Shown here: positions 28,566 through 39,926 of the stretch, in pieces
How the letters are laid out: every line of letters begins with the position of its first letter
Numbering within the stretch: position 1 is the first letter of the stretch
Notes under the pieces: model-generated
What the model was told of the DNA's origin: nothing
The model's database searches: none
What the model saw: the letters and a program-made list of their open reading frames with translations, nothing else
Position numbers and translations under genes: made by a program
NCBI GenBank assembly: GCA_963817635.1
Contig: CAWFPR010000028.1
Location: forward strand, 248,001 to 312,000
Length of the DNA stretch: 64,000 nt
From: CAWFPR01 sp963817635
Lineage (GTDB): Bacteria > Acidobacteriota > Vicinamibacteria > Vicinamibacterales > 2-12-FULL-66-21
Direction of reading: 5' to 3'

Positions 28566-30884
28566 TCAGCGCACTACCACCGTCGCGGTCGCCTCCCGCC
28601 CGGTGCTGTCGCGCGCGGTGATCCGGTGAGTGCCGGGTCTCAGCGGCCACGAGAGCGGCGCGTCGGAGGGACTCTCGCCGATTCCGCGGTCGTCCACGCT
28701 CCACGAGATCCGCGTCCGGCTCGCGGTCGTTGCGCGCAACGAGAGGCTCTGAAAATCACGCCGCAGCGTCGGGTCGATCAAGTAGGACGCGCCGTCCGGC
28801 GGACTCGCAATCGCGAGCGCGGGGCCGTCCGGATGCGGCCGCGGGTGTGGCTGGCCGGCAGGCGGCGGGGCGCTCGTTTCGCCCGCCGCGCCTGCCCATG
28901 CACGGTACTGCGGTGGGAGAATCGTCAGCAGCCCCTCGCCGGCCATGTGGTGCCAGCTGCACGGCCGCTCGTCGGCGCCGGCGGCCAGCCACTCACGCCG
29001 TTTCGCCGGGCACCACGGATTGGCGATCATGCCCGAGAGTGTGCAGATGTCGCGCGACACGACGCCCGATTCTGGCGGCGCGACAATCGGGGCGTCCGGA
29101 TTGCGAGGGGCGCCGGATGCCGCACGCCGCTCGGCCGCCAGCATCACCGCGTGGAAAATCGGGCCCGCGCCGGTAACGCCCGTGGAATCGCGCAACGGCG
29201 TCCGATCGAAGTTGCCCACCCATACGCCGACGGTCACGTGCGTCGAGAATCCGATCGTCCAGTTGTCGTGGTACGCCTGCGACGTGCCGGTCTTCACAGC
29301 GACCGGAAACGGGAACTCGAGATTGCCGCCGCGGCCGAAGATGTAGGCGCGCGCTTCCGGATCCGACAGCACGTCGGCAATCCAGAACGCCGTGCGGCGC
29401 GAGACGAGCGTGCGCCGCTGCTGGAACCGGCCAGGAAGGTAGCTGGGCTCGATCCACTCCCCGCCTCGCGCGAACGCGGCGTACGCGCCGACGAGTTCGT
29501 CGAGCCGCACCTCGGCGTTCCCGAGCGTCATGCCGAGGCCGTAGTACGCCGCGTTCCGATCGAACGTCGTCAGGCCGGCGCGAACGAGAAAGCGCAGGAG
29601 CGCCGGCACGCCAAGCTGCGAGGCGAGCGCCACGGCGGGCACGTTCTCGGATCCGGCGAGCGCGCGGCGGGCGAGCAGCGGCCCGCGGAACCGCCCATCG
29701 TAGTTGCGCGGCGCGTAGAGCACGCCGGGCTCGGCTGTCGGGAAATTCGAAGGGACGTCGGGCAGCACGCTCGCCGGGCTGTACCCCTCCTCGAAGGCGA
29801 GCGCGTACGTGAACGGCTTCAGCGCGGAGCCCGGCTGCCTCGGCGACACCGGGCCGTTGATGGCGCCTCCATGACCGGCGTCGAAGTAGTTGCCGGAGCC
29901 CTCCCAGGCCCTCCACTGGGCCGTGTCGTTGTCGAGAACAACGACGGCGACGTTGGCGGCGCCGTGAGCGTCGAGGACGTCGCGCTGCCGGGCGATGATC
30001 CCGTCGATGTCCGCCTGCAGCGCGGCATCGAGCGTCGTCTCGATGCGCCCATCGCGCGTCCCGCCGGCCGCCGCCAGGACCATTTCGACGAAATGCGGCG
30101 CGGTAAATGGCGACGGCGCGTGCGTGAACGCCAGCCGTTCGACGCGCGCCCCGGCCGCGTCGGTCCCCGTCAGCACACCCTCCGCTTCCATCCGGGCGAG
30201 CACGTCGCGCTGGCGGACGATGGCGGCCTCGGGGCTGCGGTACGGGTTGAAGCCGGAGGGCCGCTGCGGGAGCCCCGCGAGGAACGCGGCCTGGGCCGGA
30301 GTCAACATGGATGCCGGCCGGCCGAAATACGCCAGGCTGGCGCGCTCGGCGCCGACGACCTGATTGCCGTATGCCGCCAGGTTCAGATACATCGCGAGAA
30401 TCTCGCGCTTCGTGAAGCGGTGCTCCAGGCGGAGCGCCAGCACCGCCTCCCGGATCTTTCCACCCAGTCCACGACGCCGCCGCGGTTCGCGGCGGTTCAG
30501 CAGGAGCTTGCCGACCTGCTGCGAGATCGTCGAGCCTCCCTCGGCGATCCGCCGCGCGCGGATGTCGCGAATCAACGCACGGGTGACGGCGAGTGGATCG
30601 ACGCCGGGGTGTTGCCAGAACCGGCGGTCTTCGGCCGCGATCGTCGCGGCCACGAGTGCCGGCGGCAGCGCGTCGGGCGACAGGTGCTCGCTGCGCGTGC
30701 CCTCGCCCGACAGCGATTCGTAGAGCTGGACGCCGCTCCGATCGACCACGAGCGTGGACGTGCTGGCGGCGTTGTCGAGCAGCGCCGGATCGATCGGTCC
30801 CAGGCGCAGCCACGACGCGCCGGCGACGACGACGGCGAGCGCGACGCCGGGCGCGGTGAAGCGGCGGAGCCGCCTGCGCATCAT
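28566..30884 (-). CDS. pbpC: Penicillin-binding protein 1C
   Basis: 772 residues. A single N-terminal TM anchor (GVALAVVVAGASWLRL) is followed by the GT51 glycosyltransferase domain (IAAEDRRFWQHPGVDP with the catalytic Glu near residue 85; GGSTISQQVGKLLLNR). The transpeptidase domain has SxxK in PGSALKPFTYALA, the SEN triad member in LAGSENVPAVALA and KTG in VAVKTGTSQAYHDNWTIGFS. A BiPBP_C immunoglobulin-like tail is at the C-terminus. It polymerises and may cross-link peptidoglycan. Its ATGATG start overlaps the stop of the alpha-2-macroglobulin gene, the conserved yfhM-pbpC arrangement in which PBP1C is thought to repair wall at sites where the macroglobulin traps attacking proteases. Confidence 0.95.
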   Translation of the reverse strand: MMRRRLRRFTAPGVALAVVVAGASWLRLGPIDPALLDNAASTSTLVVDRSGVQLYESLSGEGTRSEHLSPDALPPALVAATIAAEDRRFWQHPGVDPLAVTRALIRDIRARRIAEGGSTISQQVGKLLLNRREPRRRRGLGGKIREAVLALRLEHRFTKREILAMYLNLAAYGNQVVGAERASLAYFGRPASMLTPAQAAFLAGLPQRPSGFNPYRSPEAAIVRQRDVLARMEAEGVLTGTDAAGARVERLAFTHAPSPFTAPHFVEMVLAAAGGTRDGRIETTLDAALQADIDGIIARQRDVLDAHGAANVAVVVLDNDTAQWRAWEGSGNYFDAGHGGAINGPVSPRQPGSALKPFTYALAFEEGYSPASVLPDVPSNFPTAEPGVLYAPRNYDGRFRGPLLARRALAGSENVPAVALASQLGVPALLRFLVRAGLTTFDRNAAYYGLGMTLGNAEVRLDELVGAYAAFARGGEWIEPSYLPGRFQQRRTLVSRRTAFWIADVLSDPEARAYIFGRGGNLEFPFPVAVKTGTSQAYHDNWTIGFSTHVTVGVWVGNFDRTPLRDSTGVTGAGPIFHAVMLAAERRAASGAPRNPDAPIVAPPESGVVSRDICTLSGMIANPWCPAKRREWLAAGADERPCSWHHMAGEGLLTILPPQYRAWAGAAGETSAPPPAGQPHPRPHPDGPALAIASPPDGASYLIDPTLRRDFQSLSLRATTASRTRISWSVDDRGIGESPSDAPLSWPLRPGTHRITARDSTGREATATVVVR

Positions 30885-33800
30885 CGTTTGATCTCGATCA
30901 CGTGCGTGGCCGTGCGTCCGAAGACCTCCGGCTCGTACATTTCCTCGGCGTGCGCCGGCGCGGTGCGGAACGTCCCGGCAGTCGTCGCGCGCACGACGTA
31001 GGTGAACTGGTGGACGCCTTCGGCCAGGCGCGTGGCGAAGAGCTGCACGCGATCGTCGTGGCGTTCGACGTGATCGAACCCGCCGCGGCGCCACCATGAC
31101 AGCCAGTCGTCGCCCGCCTCACCCTGCTGATCCTGCTGATCGGCGAGCGATCGCGCCGTCGTGGCGAACCACGACTCGACCGGCTCGAAGCCGGCGGCCA
31201 GCGGGTCGGTGACGGCGACGAAACGGCGTTCCTTCGAGAGGCGGAACGTCAGGGTGACACGAACGAGGTCGCCTGCCTTGAACGTGGTCGCCGCCGGCCG
31301 GCTGCCCGTTTCGACGAACGGCGCGTAGCTGCGCTCGATCGCGATGCCGCCGTCGAGCCCCTGCTGGAACAGTTCGTCCGAGGCGTAGCGGAGGCGCGCC
31401 GTGAAGAAGAGCGTGCCGGCGCCTTCACGCGCGAACGTCAGCGGCTCACTCGAGCCCGCCGGCGCTTTCGCCAGCACCTCCTGCATCGGCACGTCCTTCG
31501 AGCTCGATTGCGTCGAACGGCCCTTGAAGGTTTCCCGCGCGAGCTCGGCGGCACCCAGCCTGACCACCGCGGTGAAGTCCGGCACCGTCGATTCGTACTT
31601 GCGGTAGTAGCCGACCAGGGACTCCATCGCATACGCGTTTTCCTGGGTGTTGCCCCATCGACCGTCTTTCCGCGCGGCCATCATCCAGCGCACCATCGGC
31701 CGGAATTGCGCGGCGTCCGCGCCGGCGGCGACGAGCGAGTTCAGCACGATGGCGGTGGAGCGGATGTTGGAGTTCCAGAACCAGTTCAGGTACGGATCGG
31801 CGAGCTCCTCGACGTGCGCGCTGCCCGCCTCCGGCAGGATCGCATTCGCCATGCGCCGCCGGAGGTCGGCAATCCGTGAACCGGAGGTCTCTGCTTTCGC
31901 CATCAGGGCATCGTGCAGGTATGCGAGCGCGAACACCGGCATGCGATCGCGATAGCCGTAGAGGCGGGTGATGTTCGAATCCTGGTTGCGTCCATCTTCC
32001 GCGAGGACCTTGACGGCAAATGCCTGCCACGCGGTGTAGGACGGCCACCAGGCTTCGTTCTGCGGCGGGGTCTGGGCGAGCTGCCGCTCGAGGTACCCGG
32101 AGGCGCGCGCGCGCATGTCGCGGTCCACGTCGTAGTGCAGGTCGCCGGCAACCTTGAAGACGTGCAGGAGGTACGCGGTGAGGTAGGGCGATGTGGACCA
32201 GCAGGCGCCGGGCCAATACGCGAACCCGCCGCTCCCGCACTGGAAGCGCTCGAGTTCCTTCAGCGTCGACTGGACGGCCGGACGCATCTTCGACGGGTCC
32301 ATTCCCGGCAGCGAGAAAGCGTCGCCGAGGTCGGCCGCGAGCGAGCAGCGCGAGGGCGCGCGATCCTTTCTGCTCCGCGCATCCATAGGGATACTCCACC
32401 AGGTACCGCGCGCCTTCACCGAGGCCGACCATGGCGGTCGAGGCCATCTCGACGTGCAGTCCGCCGAACCCCGGCACGACCGACGCCGGCACCGCCAGGG
32501 GACCCGCGGCGGCAGGACCGTCGCCCGCCGCTTCGCCGTAGGCTGCGACCGTCTCCGGCGACGCGAGCACTTCGACCGGAATCACGTCCTCGAACGCGTC
32601 GGTCTCGTCGCCGACCTTCACCGTCATCCGCACGCGCGCCCGCCCGATCGCTTTCCCGGCCGCCGCGAACCGCGCCTCGACCGACCCGCCTGCCGCGATG
32701 GCCACCGTCTGGGTCGCGGGACCGGTGAGATCGAGCACCGATGGATCGAGGCTCTTCATCGTCACCGTCGCGGACCCGGACGCCGCAAGCTGGCTGGTGA
32801 CGACCGCACCGAACATCGCCGTGTCGCCGACGGCGAGGAAACGCGGGTAGGTCGGCTTCAACGTGACCGGCTTGTTCACGCGCACCTCGGTGTCGGCCGA
32901 GCCGAAACGTGAGCTGCGATCGGCGGCCACCGCCATGATGCGATAGGTGGTCAGCGACTCGGGCAGCTTGACGTCCACTTTCGCGTGGCCCTGCGCGTCG
33001 GTCGTCACCGATCCCAGCCAGAACGCCAGCACGCGGAAGTCCTTCCGCAGCGTGCCGGCACCCGCGTCCGCGCCGCCGCCGCCGCCATCGGTCGATCCTT
33101 TCGGCGTCAGGACCCGCCGCGAGACGATTCGCTCGCGGCTGTCCGCATTGAGCACCTGCAGGGCCTTGCGCACGTAGACCGAGCCGAGGACATCCGGCGT
33201 CCGGTACGCCGTCAGCGAAAGCACGCCGTAGTCAACGGCCCACAGCGTGACTTCGCTCGCCGTGCCGCGTGCCTGCTGGTCGCGAACATCGACCGAGACC
33301 GTGGCGGTATTGGCGGGACGGTACTCCTCCTTGTTGGCGCTGAGCGCGACGGTCAGCCGCTTCGATCGATCCTCGACCTGCAGTTCGACATACCCCAGGC
33401 GGAACGACGGCTTGCCAGGATCGCTCGCGTCCTCGGACGTACTCGCGGCGGCGGCCGCGTCCGGGGCGCTCACCGAGCGGCCCTTGATGAGCAGCACCGA
33501 GACGAAGACGTTCGGGATGTCGTTCTCCGTGATCGGAATCGAGATTGACTGCTGAGTCGACGTCAGCGCGAACTGCTTGTAGGTCCGGATCCCCTCGCGT
33601 TCGGTCGTGACCAGGGCGGTCGCCTGCTCCCAGGGCGACTGGATCATGATGCGCGCCGTCTCGCCGGGCTTGTACGACTTGCGTTCGGGGACCAGGTCGA
33701 TCCGGTTGTGGTCGTAGCGGGCCCAGGCCGTGTAGCCGTCGCCGAGCACGTAGAACGACGTCCGCGTGACGGCGCTGCGGCCGTCGTCCGTCTTCCCGGT

Positions 33801-36792
33801 CGCTTCCAGGATGAAATACCCGCCGTTGGGAAGCGGAACGTTCAGCGGCACGGGATCGGCAGCCGTGGTGACGGTCCACGAACCGGCCGGCACTTCCTTG
33901 CGCTCCGTGTCCCACGTGTAGAAGCCGTTCCCTTCCGCCCGGCGGACGCTCTGCCACTGGACCTGGGTGAGCTTCACCTCGACCGGCACGCCTGCGGTCG
34001 CCGTTCCGTCGAGCGCGACGGCGACGACCTCGGTCTCGAGGCCGTTCTTCTGTTCGAGGAAGTAGGGCGGACGGCGCAGGCCGACGTACCACGGCGCGGG
34101 ATGCACCGTCGCGGTCGCGCGGTTCGCGATGTGCTGGCGCGACACATCCTCGACGTCGCCTTCGAGGGTGTAGACGTAAGGAATGCCCGCATCGCGCGCC
34201 GTGTCGAGCTTCAGCGGGAGACTCCCGGTTTTCGACAGCGTGGTCTCTTCGCTCTTGAGGGCTCCGCGTTCCGGCTGCTCCTCGTCCGGCCAGCCCACGA
34301 AGATCCATCGATCGTCGGTGAAGGTGTTGGTGATCGCCGCCGGCGCGCCGTAGGCCGGCGATTTCGTGTAGCGCCAGGTCACCGGCCGCGCACCCATTGG
34401 CGCGCCGAACAGGTAGCGGGCCGTGATGGTGCCGGCGAGCGGATCGCCGGCGATGGCCGTTTCGCCGGTGAGCGTCACGTCCACGCGGAAGTCCGGCCGG
34501 CGATAGGCAGCCACCAGGAAGGACCCGCGGACGGTCTTCTCCCAGGCCACGTAGTCATCTTCACCGGGGTCCGGCGGGTCGCCGCGCGCGCCGCGTTCTT
34601 CCGGCGTTTTCGGCTTCGGCCGGTCCGAGTCGAGAATCGCGCGAATCGTATACGAACCGAGCGTGCCGTCCTGCGGCAGCGTGACCGTCCAGTCGGCGCT
34701 GCTCCAGGCGGAGACCGTTGACGACGCGTTCGTCGACGCGCCGGTTCTGCCCGTCGCGAACGGTCACGAAGACGGACGTGCCCGGCTGCAGCAGGCGGAT
34801 TCCGGACGGCGTGTTCTGCCGGAGGATGGCCTTGACGTGCACGTCCTCGCCGAGGCGGTACACGCCGCGGTCGGCAAAGACGCTGCCGCGCAGGAGCGGT
34901 GCCGCTTCATTCAGGTTCACCCCGGTACCGAATTCCCAGGGGCTGATGCCCTCGTTCCAGTCACTGCCGACGTACGCGAAATCACCGTCCTTTTCCGCGG
35001 TGGCGATGAACGCGAACCGCCACCAGCTGTCGGCGCCCCGCAGCGGCGTGTCCGGCGCGATCGCGATGCCGTCGGGCCCGGTGGTACCGCGCCAGTAGAT
35101 GCTGTTGTCCAGTCGAACCAGCGACACACGGGCGCCCGCGACCGGAGCACCGGTGTCGAGGCGGGTGACGAACAGCAGCGTGTTCTGCGGACTGTCCTTG
35201 ATCGAGATTCCGAGATTCGTCACCTGGACGACCGACGCCCGTATGCGATCGACGCCCTCGTCGGTGTAGCGGCGCGCGAGCGGAATGGGCTCGAGCTCCT
35301 TGATCGCCGCCCAGACGAGCCCGGTGCCGTTCGGCTTCAGCGCGCTCGACATGTCGAGACCGTGCGACTGGATGCGATCGGGCGTGACCGGCAGGCGCCT
35401 TGGTGTGCCGTCGGCATCCGGCGCCTCGGTGAAATTGTTCTTCTGGAGCCGGACAAGCGTCGGCATCAGGTCGGTCGGATTGAGGGCCGCTATCCACTGC
35501 GTGACGTTGCGGTAGTTGCGCGCGTAGAACGGCAGCACCGCGCCGCCGTCCTTCTCCCAGACCCCGTGGCCGTCGCCGAAACTCGTGAACGCCCGGCGGT
35601 GCCACGTGTCCACCTGGCCGATCCACGTGTAACCGAGCGTCTGGCCGTCAGTGGACTTCAGATCGGCCCGCGCCAGGACCGCATACTTCCGGACCGGCGG
35701 CTGCGGCGCGAACCCCGCATCTTCGAGCGTGAGTTGCTGCCCCTGGTCCATCTCGCGCTCGCGAGACGGCGAGGCGGCCGGCCGGCTGACCGCCTGTTCG
35801 GGTGTCGTCGTGATGTCGGTGACCGAGACAGCTGCGGCGAAGGCTTTCACCTCGACCTCGCTGCGCATCCTGATCGGGTTCCACGCCTCCGGGTCACATT
35901 CGGTCCGGCAGTAGAAGCCGTCCACGAAGAACGCGCGCTCCGCCTCAATCGTGTAGCTCTGTGGCTGTCCTGGCGTCGCCGATCCGGCCGGCGAAGGCAC
36001 GGTGGCATCGACCGTCAGCCGCACCCAGCTCTCCGGCTGGACCGGCGTCACCGTTTCGAACGCCACGAGTTCGCGGGCGGCCGGGTACCTCTTCCGATCC
36101 CAGTCCGTCGTCCGTCGCAGCCCGATCGCCGTGGTCGCGCGGGCAACCGCTCGCGTCGCCTGCACTTTCGCGTTGAAGCGATCGATCGCCTGCGGATCCA
36201 CCGCCCGCAGCCGCGCCTGCTCGGCCGAAGTGAACGGCGGCGCGCTCCAGTCGTGCGGCTGGAGCGCCGCCGCGGTGTGCGCCGCGATATCGGCCGCGAG
36301 CACCGGCTGATTGAAGCGCAGCAGGACGACCAGGCTGTTCGCCACCGTGCCGCCGCGCCGGTACCACATCGTCTCGAGCAGCTTGACCGTCGGCGTCGTG
36401 AAGCGGAACGTGACCGGCCGAGCCAGCCGGCGGCCGCTCACCGCGGTCGCGGTCGTGTCGATGGTGACGTCGAAGGTGGTGGCGTACGGAAGGGGCTTCT
36501 TCGGATCCGGCGTGAAAATCAGGATGGTCTGTCCCGACCAGCGAAACGTGCCGGCCACAGCCGGAGCGATCGTGAAAAATGGCGCGCGGACCACGGCCGG
36601 GATGCGGCCGAGCACGACCATCGGCTCGGAAAACACCACGCGGATTTCGCTCGCCTCGCTCGAGCTCGCGATCTGGCCGGACGGCCCCGTGCTGACGATC
36701 GTCAGCGCGTCGGTTGGGCGCGGCGCTTGTCGCGCCTGCAGGGAACACGGAATCAGAAGGAGGGCGGATACAAGAAGGGATGCGCGCGTCAT
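30881..36792 (-). CDS. Bacterial alpha-2-macroglobulin (YfhM/MagD-like), two frameshifts
   Basis: About 1970 residues when joined. MTRASLLVSALLLIPCSLQ is a signal peptide with a Cys at 16 that may be lipidated, though Pro before it is unusual for a lipobox. MG domains and a bait-region-sized stretch (RRVLTPKGSTDGGGGGADAG) precede the thioester motif in YPYGCAEQKG. After it come the alpha/alpha toroid (GGFAYWPGACWSTSPYLTAY) and the receptor-binding-like end. Frame shifts occur near 34717 and 32345, both in conserved sequence. It is predicted to trap host or competitor proteases in the periplasm through the Cys-Gln thioester. It is translationally coupled to pbpC. Confidence 0.93.
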
Positions 36793-36844
36793 GGCTGCAA
36801 CATTAGACACCGGAATCGGGGCCTTCCGGCGCGGGGGCGCCGGC

Positions 36845-37471
36845 TTACGCGTGCGCGCGGCGCGTGAAGAGTTCCGGGATGCGGTGCCGCAGGTGCTCGA
36901 CCGCGAGGGTACCCGGCGACGCGCCTGAGGCGGCGATCGAGACTCCGTAATAGAGGAAGCTGATGACGCCCGCCGAGGCCCAGAAGCCAGCCCGGGTCAG
37001 GGCCGCACCCGCCATGGCGAGCAATACCGTGCAGGTGAGGTCCCCCGCGGCGGCAACGAAACGGGGCACTCGTCGCACCGCCCGCAGCCGGGCGGCCTCG
37101 CGCAGCTTGTCGGCGGACGCGCGGCGGTCCCCTTCGGGAGGAAACAGGGCGGGATCGTCGAGCGCCGATGGCTCATGGCCGATCAGCTGGGCCTGAGCCC
37201 GGATGATCCGGGTGCCGCGCCGATCGCCGACCGGAAAGAGCCGGCAGAACTCTTCGACCACCTCGTCGGCATCGAGGCCGACCGCCCGCGCGTAGTCACG
37301 CACGAACGCCCGGGCAAAAATGCCCGACGGCCAGCGCGAGAAATCGTTGCGTTCGAGCCCATCCCAGAGGTCGACGCCCACCTTGGTGACGACTGCGATG
37401 GTCTGGAGCGCAAGACCCCGACGCTCCCGTTCCCGTCGGAGACGGGGGCCAAACGTGTCTCGATCGGACAT
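36845..37471 (-). CDS. HTH_25-domain protein with C-terminal membrane segments, paralog 2
   Basis: 208 residues. The HTH FGPRLRRERERRGLALQTIA plus LERNDFSRWPSGIFARAF is very similar to the protein at 27148-27813. After a basic linker, two hydrophobic segments follow (LTCTVLLAMAGAALTRAGFW, GVISFLYYGVSIAASGASPG), the second resembling an RDD-type helix. It lies 52 bp upstream of the macroglobulin gene on the same strand, and its start faces the benzoyl-CoA operon. It could regulate either; the intergenic direct repeats next to both starts favour a role at the divergent promoter. Nothing in the protein shows an aromatic-CoA sensing domain. Confidence 0.7.
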   Translation of the reverse strand: MSDRDTFGPRLRRERERRGLALQTIAVVTKVGVDLWDGLERNDFSRWPSGIFARAFVRDYARAVGLDADEVVEEFCRLFPVGDRRGTRIIRAQAQLIGHEPSALDDPALFPPEGDRRASADKLREAARLRAVRRVPRFVAAAGDLTCTVLLAMAGAALTRAGFWASAGVISFLYYGVSIAASGASPGTLAVEHLRHRIPELFTRRAHA

Positions 37472-37725
37472 GGCACACCACGACTCAGCAATTCCTGCGC
37501 CCGCAACGGGCCCGGGCGATGGCCGACCGGTTTCGAAAAAACCGCCGGCCGCGTGCTCCGATTTGCAATCGAAAATACAAATTCGGCGGCTGACGGAATT
37601 CCGGCAGGCTCCGTCGCCAGGCGGCTCGTGATCAACGTCCGTCGCCCCGAAGTCATTATTTCGCAGGGTGTTGCGGAACCAGCACGCAGAGGCGCGTCGT
37701 TTGCTACCACTGGTACACCACGACT
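37471..37725. promoter_or_regulatory. 15-bp direct repeats flanking the HTH / benzoyl-CoA divergent promoter
   Basis: TGGCACACCACGACT at 37471-37485 abuts the HTH gene start codon. TGGTACACCACGACT at 37711-37725 lies 33 bp before the had start. They differ at one base of 15 and point the same way. Their placement at each end of the 286-bp divergent gap suggests operators for one regulator, most simply the adjacent HTH protein. The had RBS is GGAG, 9 bp upstream of its ATG. The rest of the gap shows no clear sigma-70 promoter. Confidence 0.5.
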
Positions 37726-37757
37726 GCACAAAACGTTCGGGCGAACGGAGTAGCGCA

Positions 37758-38810
37758 ATGAGCAAGGCCACCGGATTGTTCCTGACTGCACCGGCGAGCC
37801 TGGCGCTCCGGGATTTCGACCTCCGCGAACCGGACGCCGGCCACGTCCTGGTGCGAGTCGCCGGCTGCGGCCTCTGTCACACCGACATCTCGTTCTTCAG
37901 CGGCGCCGTCCGCACGCGCCACGATCTGCCGCTCATCCTCGGCCACGAAATTTCGGGAGTGGTCGAGATGGCGCCCGCGCCGTTCGAGGCGCTGTCGGGC
38001 CGTCAGGTCCTCGTCCCGGCGGTCATCCCGTGCGACAACTGCGCGCTCTGCCGCGCTGGCCGTGACACCGCCTGTTCGCACCAGACGATGCCGGGCAACG
38101 ACATCCATGGCGGCTTCGCCACGCACGTGGTGGTGCCCGCCCGGCACCTGGTCGTGCTGCCCGACGAGCTCGGCGACCACAGGCTCTCGGATCTGGCGGT
38201 GATTGCCGACGCCGTGACGACGCCGCTGCAGGCACTTCGCCGGGCCGGCGCGCAGGCGGACGATCTGGTGATCATCATCGGCGTGGGCGGCATCGGAACC
38301 TACGCCGTGCAGATCGCCGCGGCCCTCGGCGCGAAAGTGGCGGCCATCGACGTCGCCCCTGACAAGCGCGCGCGCGCCACGTCGCTCGGCGCGCGCTGGA
38401 CGTTCGATCCGGCGGCGACCGACGCGCGCGCGATCCGGAAGCAGCTCGGCGCGGAGGCGGCCGTGTCGACCGAGCGATGGCGCGTGCTCGAGATGAGCGG
38501 CACCGCACGGGGCCAGGAACTTGGCTGGTCGCTCCTGCCGCCGGCGGGAACGCTCGGGGTGATCGGCTTCACGATGGACAAGCCGGACATCCGATTGTCG
38601 AACCTCATGGCCCTCGATGCGACCGCCTTCGGGAGCTGGGGGTGCAGCCCGCGCCACTACCAGCAGGCGGTGAATCTCGTGCTGTCCGGCCAGGTCCAGA
38701 TCAAGCCGTTCATCGAGCCGCAGCCGCTGACGAACGGCGCGCACTTCTTCGAAGAGGCGCACGGCACCCGCCGCGTCGTCCTCATTCCTCCATCCGCGGA
38801 GTCCATGTGA
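37758..38810 (+). CDS. had: 6-hydroxycyclohex-1-ene-1-carbonyl-CoA dehydrogenase
   Basis: 350 residues of the zinc-dependent medium-chain dehydrogenase family. VAGCGLCHTDISFFSG carries the first catalytic zinc ligand and LGHEISGVVE the second. The structural zinc site is CDNCALCRAGRDTAC. The NAD site is IIGVGGIGTYAVQIAAALGA. Segments MPGNDIHGGFATHVVVPA, IADAVTTPLQALRRAG and TAFGSWGCSPRHYQQ are those of Had from the anaerobic benzoyl-CoA pathway rather than generic alcohol dehydrogenases. It oxidises 6-hydroxycyclohex-1-ene-1-carbonyl-CoA to the 6-oxo compound with NAD+. First gene of the eight-gene operon; its stop overlaps oah. Confidence 0.88.
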   Translation: MSKATGLFLTAPASLALRDFDLREPDAGHVLVRVAGCGLCHTDISFFSGAVRTRHDLPLILGHEISGVVEMAPAPFEALSGRQVLVPAVIPCDNCALCRAGRDTACSHQTMPGNDIHGGFATHVVVPARHLVVLPDELGDHRLSDLAVIADAVTTPLQALRRAGAQADDLVIIIGVGGIGTYAVQIAAALGAKVAAIDVAPDKRARATSLGARWTFDPAATDARAIRKQLGAEAAVSTERWRVLEMSGTARGQELGWSLLPPAGTLGVIGFTMDKPDIRLSNLMALDATAFGSWGCSPRHYQQAVNLVLSGQVQIKPFIEPQPLTNGAHFFEEAHGTRRVVLIPPSAESM

Positions 38811-39926
38811 CCACGATGCAGCTGAAGGATCATTCACTCGTCGCGACGCCCGTCTACGAGGCGATTCGCGTGGAACGGCGCCCTGCGACCGGACCGGACG
38901 GAGCAGCCATCGCGGAGCTGTTCGATGCCTGGATCTGGCTTGACAATCCCTCGCAGCTGAACAGCTACACGACGCAGGCACTTCGCGAGCTGATCCTCGC
39001 GTTTCGCGAGGCCTCCTGCGATCGCAGTGTCGTCGCGGTCGTCCTCACCGGCACTGGGGAACGTGCGTTCTGCACGGGCGGCAACACGAAGGAATACGCC
39101 GAGTACCTACGCCGGACGGCCGCAGGAATACCGGCAGTACATGCGGCTCTTCAACGACCTCGTCACCGGAATCCTGACGTGCGACAAGCCGGTCATCAAC
39201 CGCGTCAACGGCATGCGCATCGGCGGCGGCCAGGAGATCGGGATGGCGTGCGACTTTTCGGTCGCCTCCGATCTGGCGACATTCGGCCAGGCCGGCCCGC
39301 GCCATGGTTCCGCGCCGGATGGCGGATCGACCGACTTCCTCCACCTGTATGTGGGGATCGCGCAGGCGATGGAAAGCTGCACGATCTGCGAACCGTGGTC
39401 CGCCTACAAGGCGCACCGGCTCGGCCTGCTCAACGGCGTCGTCCCCGTCCTGCGCGATGACGGCCAGTTCGTGCCGAACCCGTCGGTCGTGACTGACCGC
39501 TGGATCGACGAACACGGCGCGATCGTGTATGGCGAGTTCCTGCGCGGCGAGGCGCTTGCCGCCGGCAAGGCGCGCGTCGCGAAGGGGCACATCGACCTGT
39601 CGCCGCTCGACCAGGCGGTCAATCGCCTGGCGACGAAGCTGCTCTGCACGATGCCCGAATGCCTCATCAAGACGATTGAGAGCGTCCGCAAGAAGAAGCT
39701 CGAGCACTGGCAGCGCAACGCCGAAACGAACCGGGCGTGGCTCGCGCTCAACATGATGACGGAAGGCAAGGCGGGATTCACCGCGTTCAACGAAGGCGCA
39801 CCCGGCCACCGCGAGGCGGATTTCATCGAGCTTCGCCGCCGGCTCGCACGCGGTGAAACCTGGGACGCCGACATGTTCCGCGAAATCCACCCGAAGCACG
39901 ACGAGATCTGCGGGTGCCGCAAATGA
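38807..39926 (+). CDS. oah: 6-oxocyclohex-1-ene-1-carbonyl-CoA hydrolase (one frameshift)
   Basis: About 373 residues across one shift near 39108, the expected size. Crotonase-fold enzyme with the family-specific segments AFCTGGNTKEYAEY, then (other frame) YAGRPQEYRQYMRLFNDL, CDKPVINRVNGMRIGGGQEI, FGQAGPRHGSAPDGGSTDFL and LALNMMTEGKAGFTAFNEG. It hydrates and then hydrolytically opens the ring to give 3-hydroxypimelyl-CoA. The shift is a single extra base inside TACCTACGCC. GTG at 38807 overlaps the had stop; ATG at 38816 is an alternative start. The other side overlaps dch by ATGA, so the three hydrolytic-branch genes are tightly coupled. Confidence 0.88.

Noticed and set aside
28626..36867. 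Very long plus-strand frames of 791 and 734 codons
   Set aside because: Antisense to PBP1C and the alpha-2-macroglobulin; His/Arg-rich with no domain.
37620..37640. FNR-like site (GTGATCAACGTCC) before had
   Set aside because: Only one half resembles the ATGAY-N4-GTCAT sites near norZ and it lies about 125 bp from the start codon with no matching -10.
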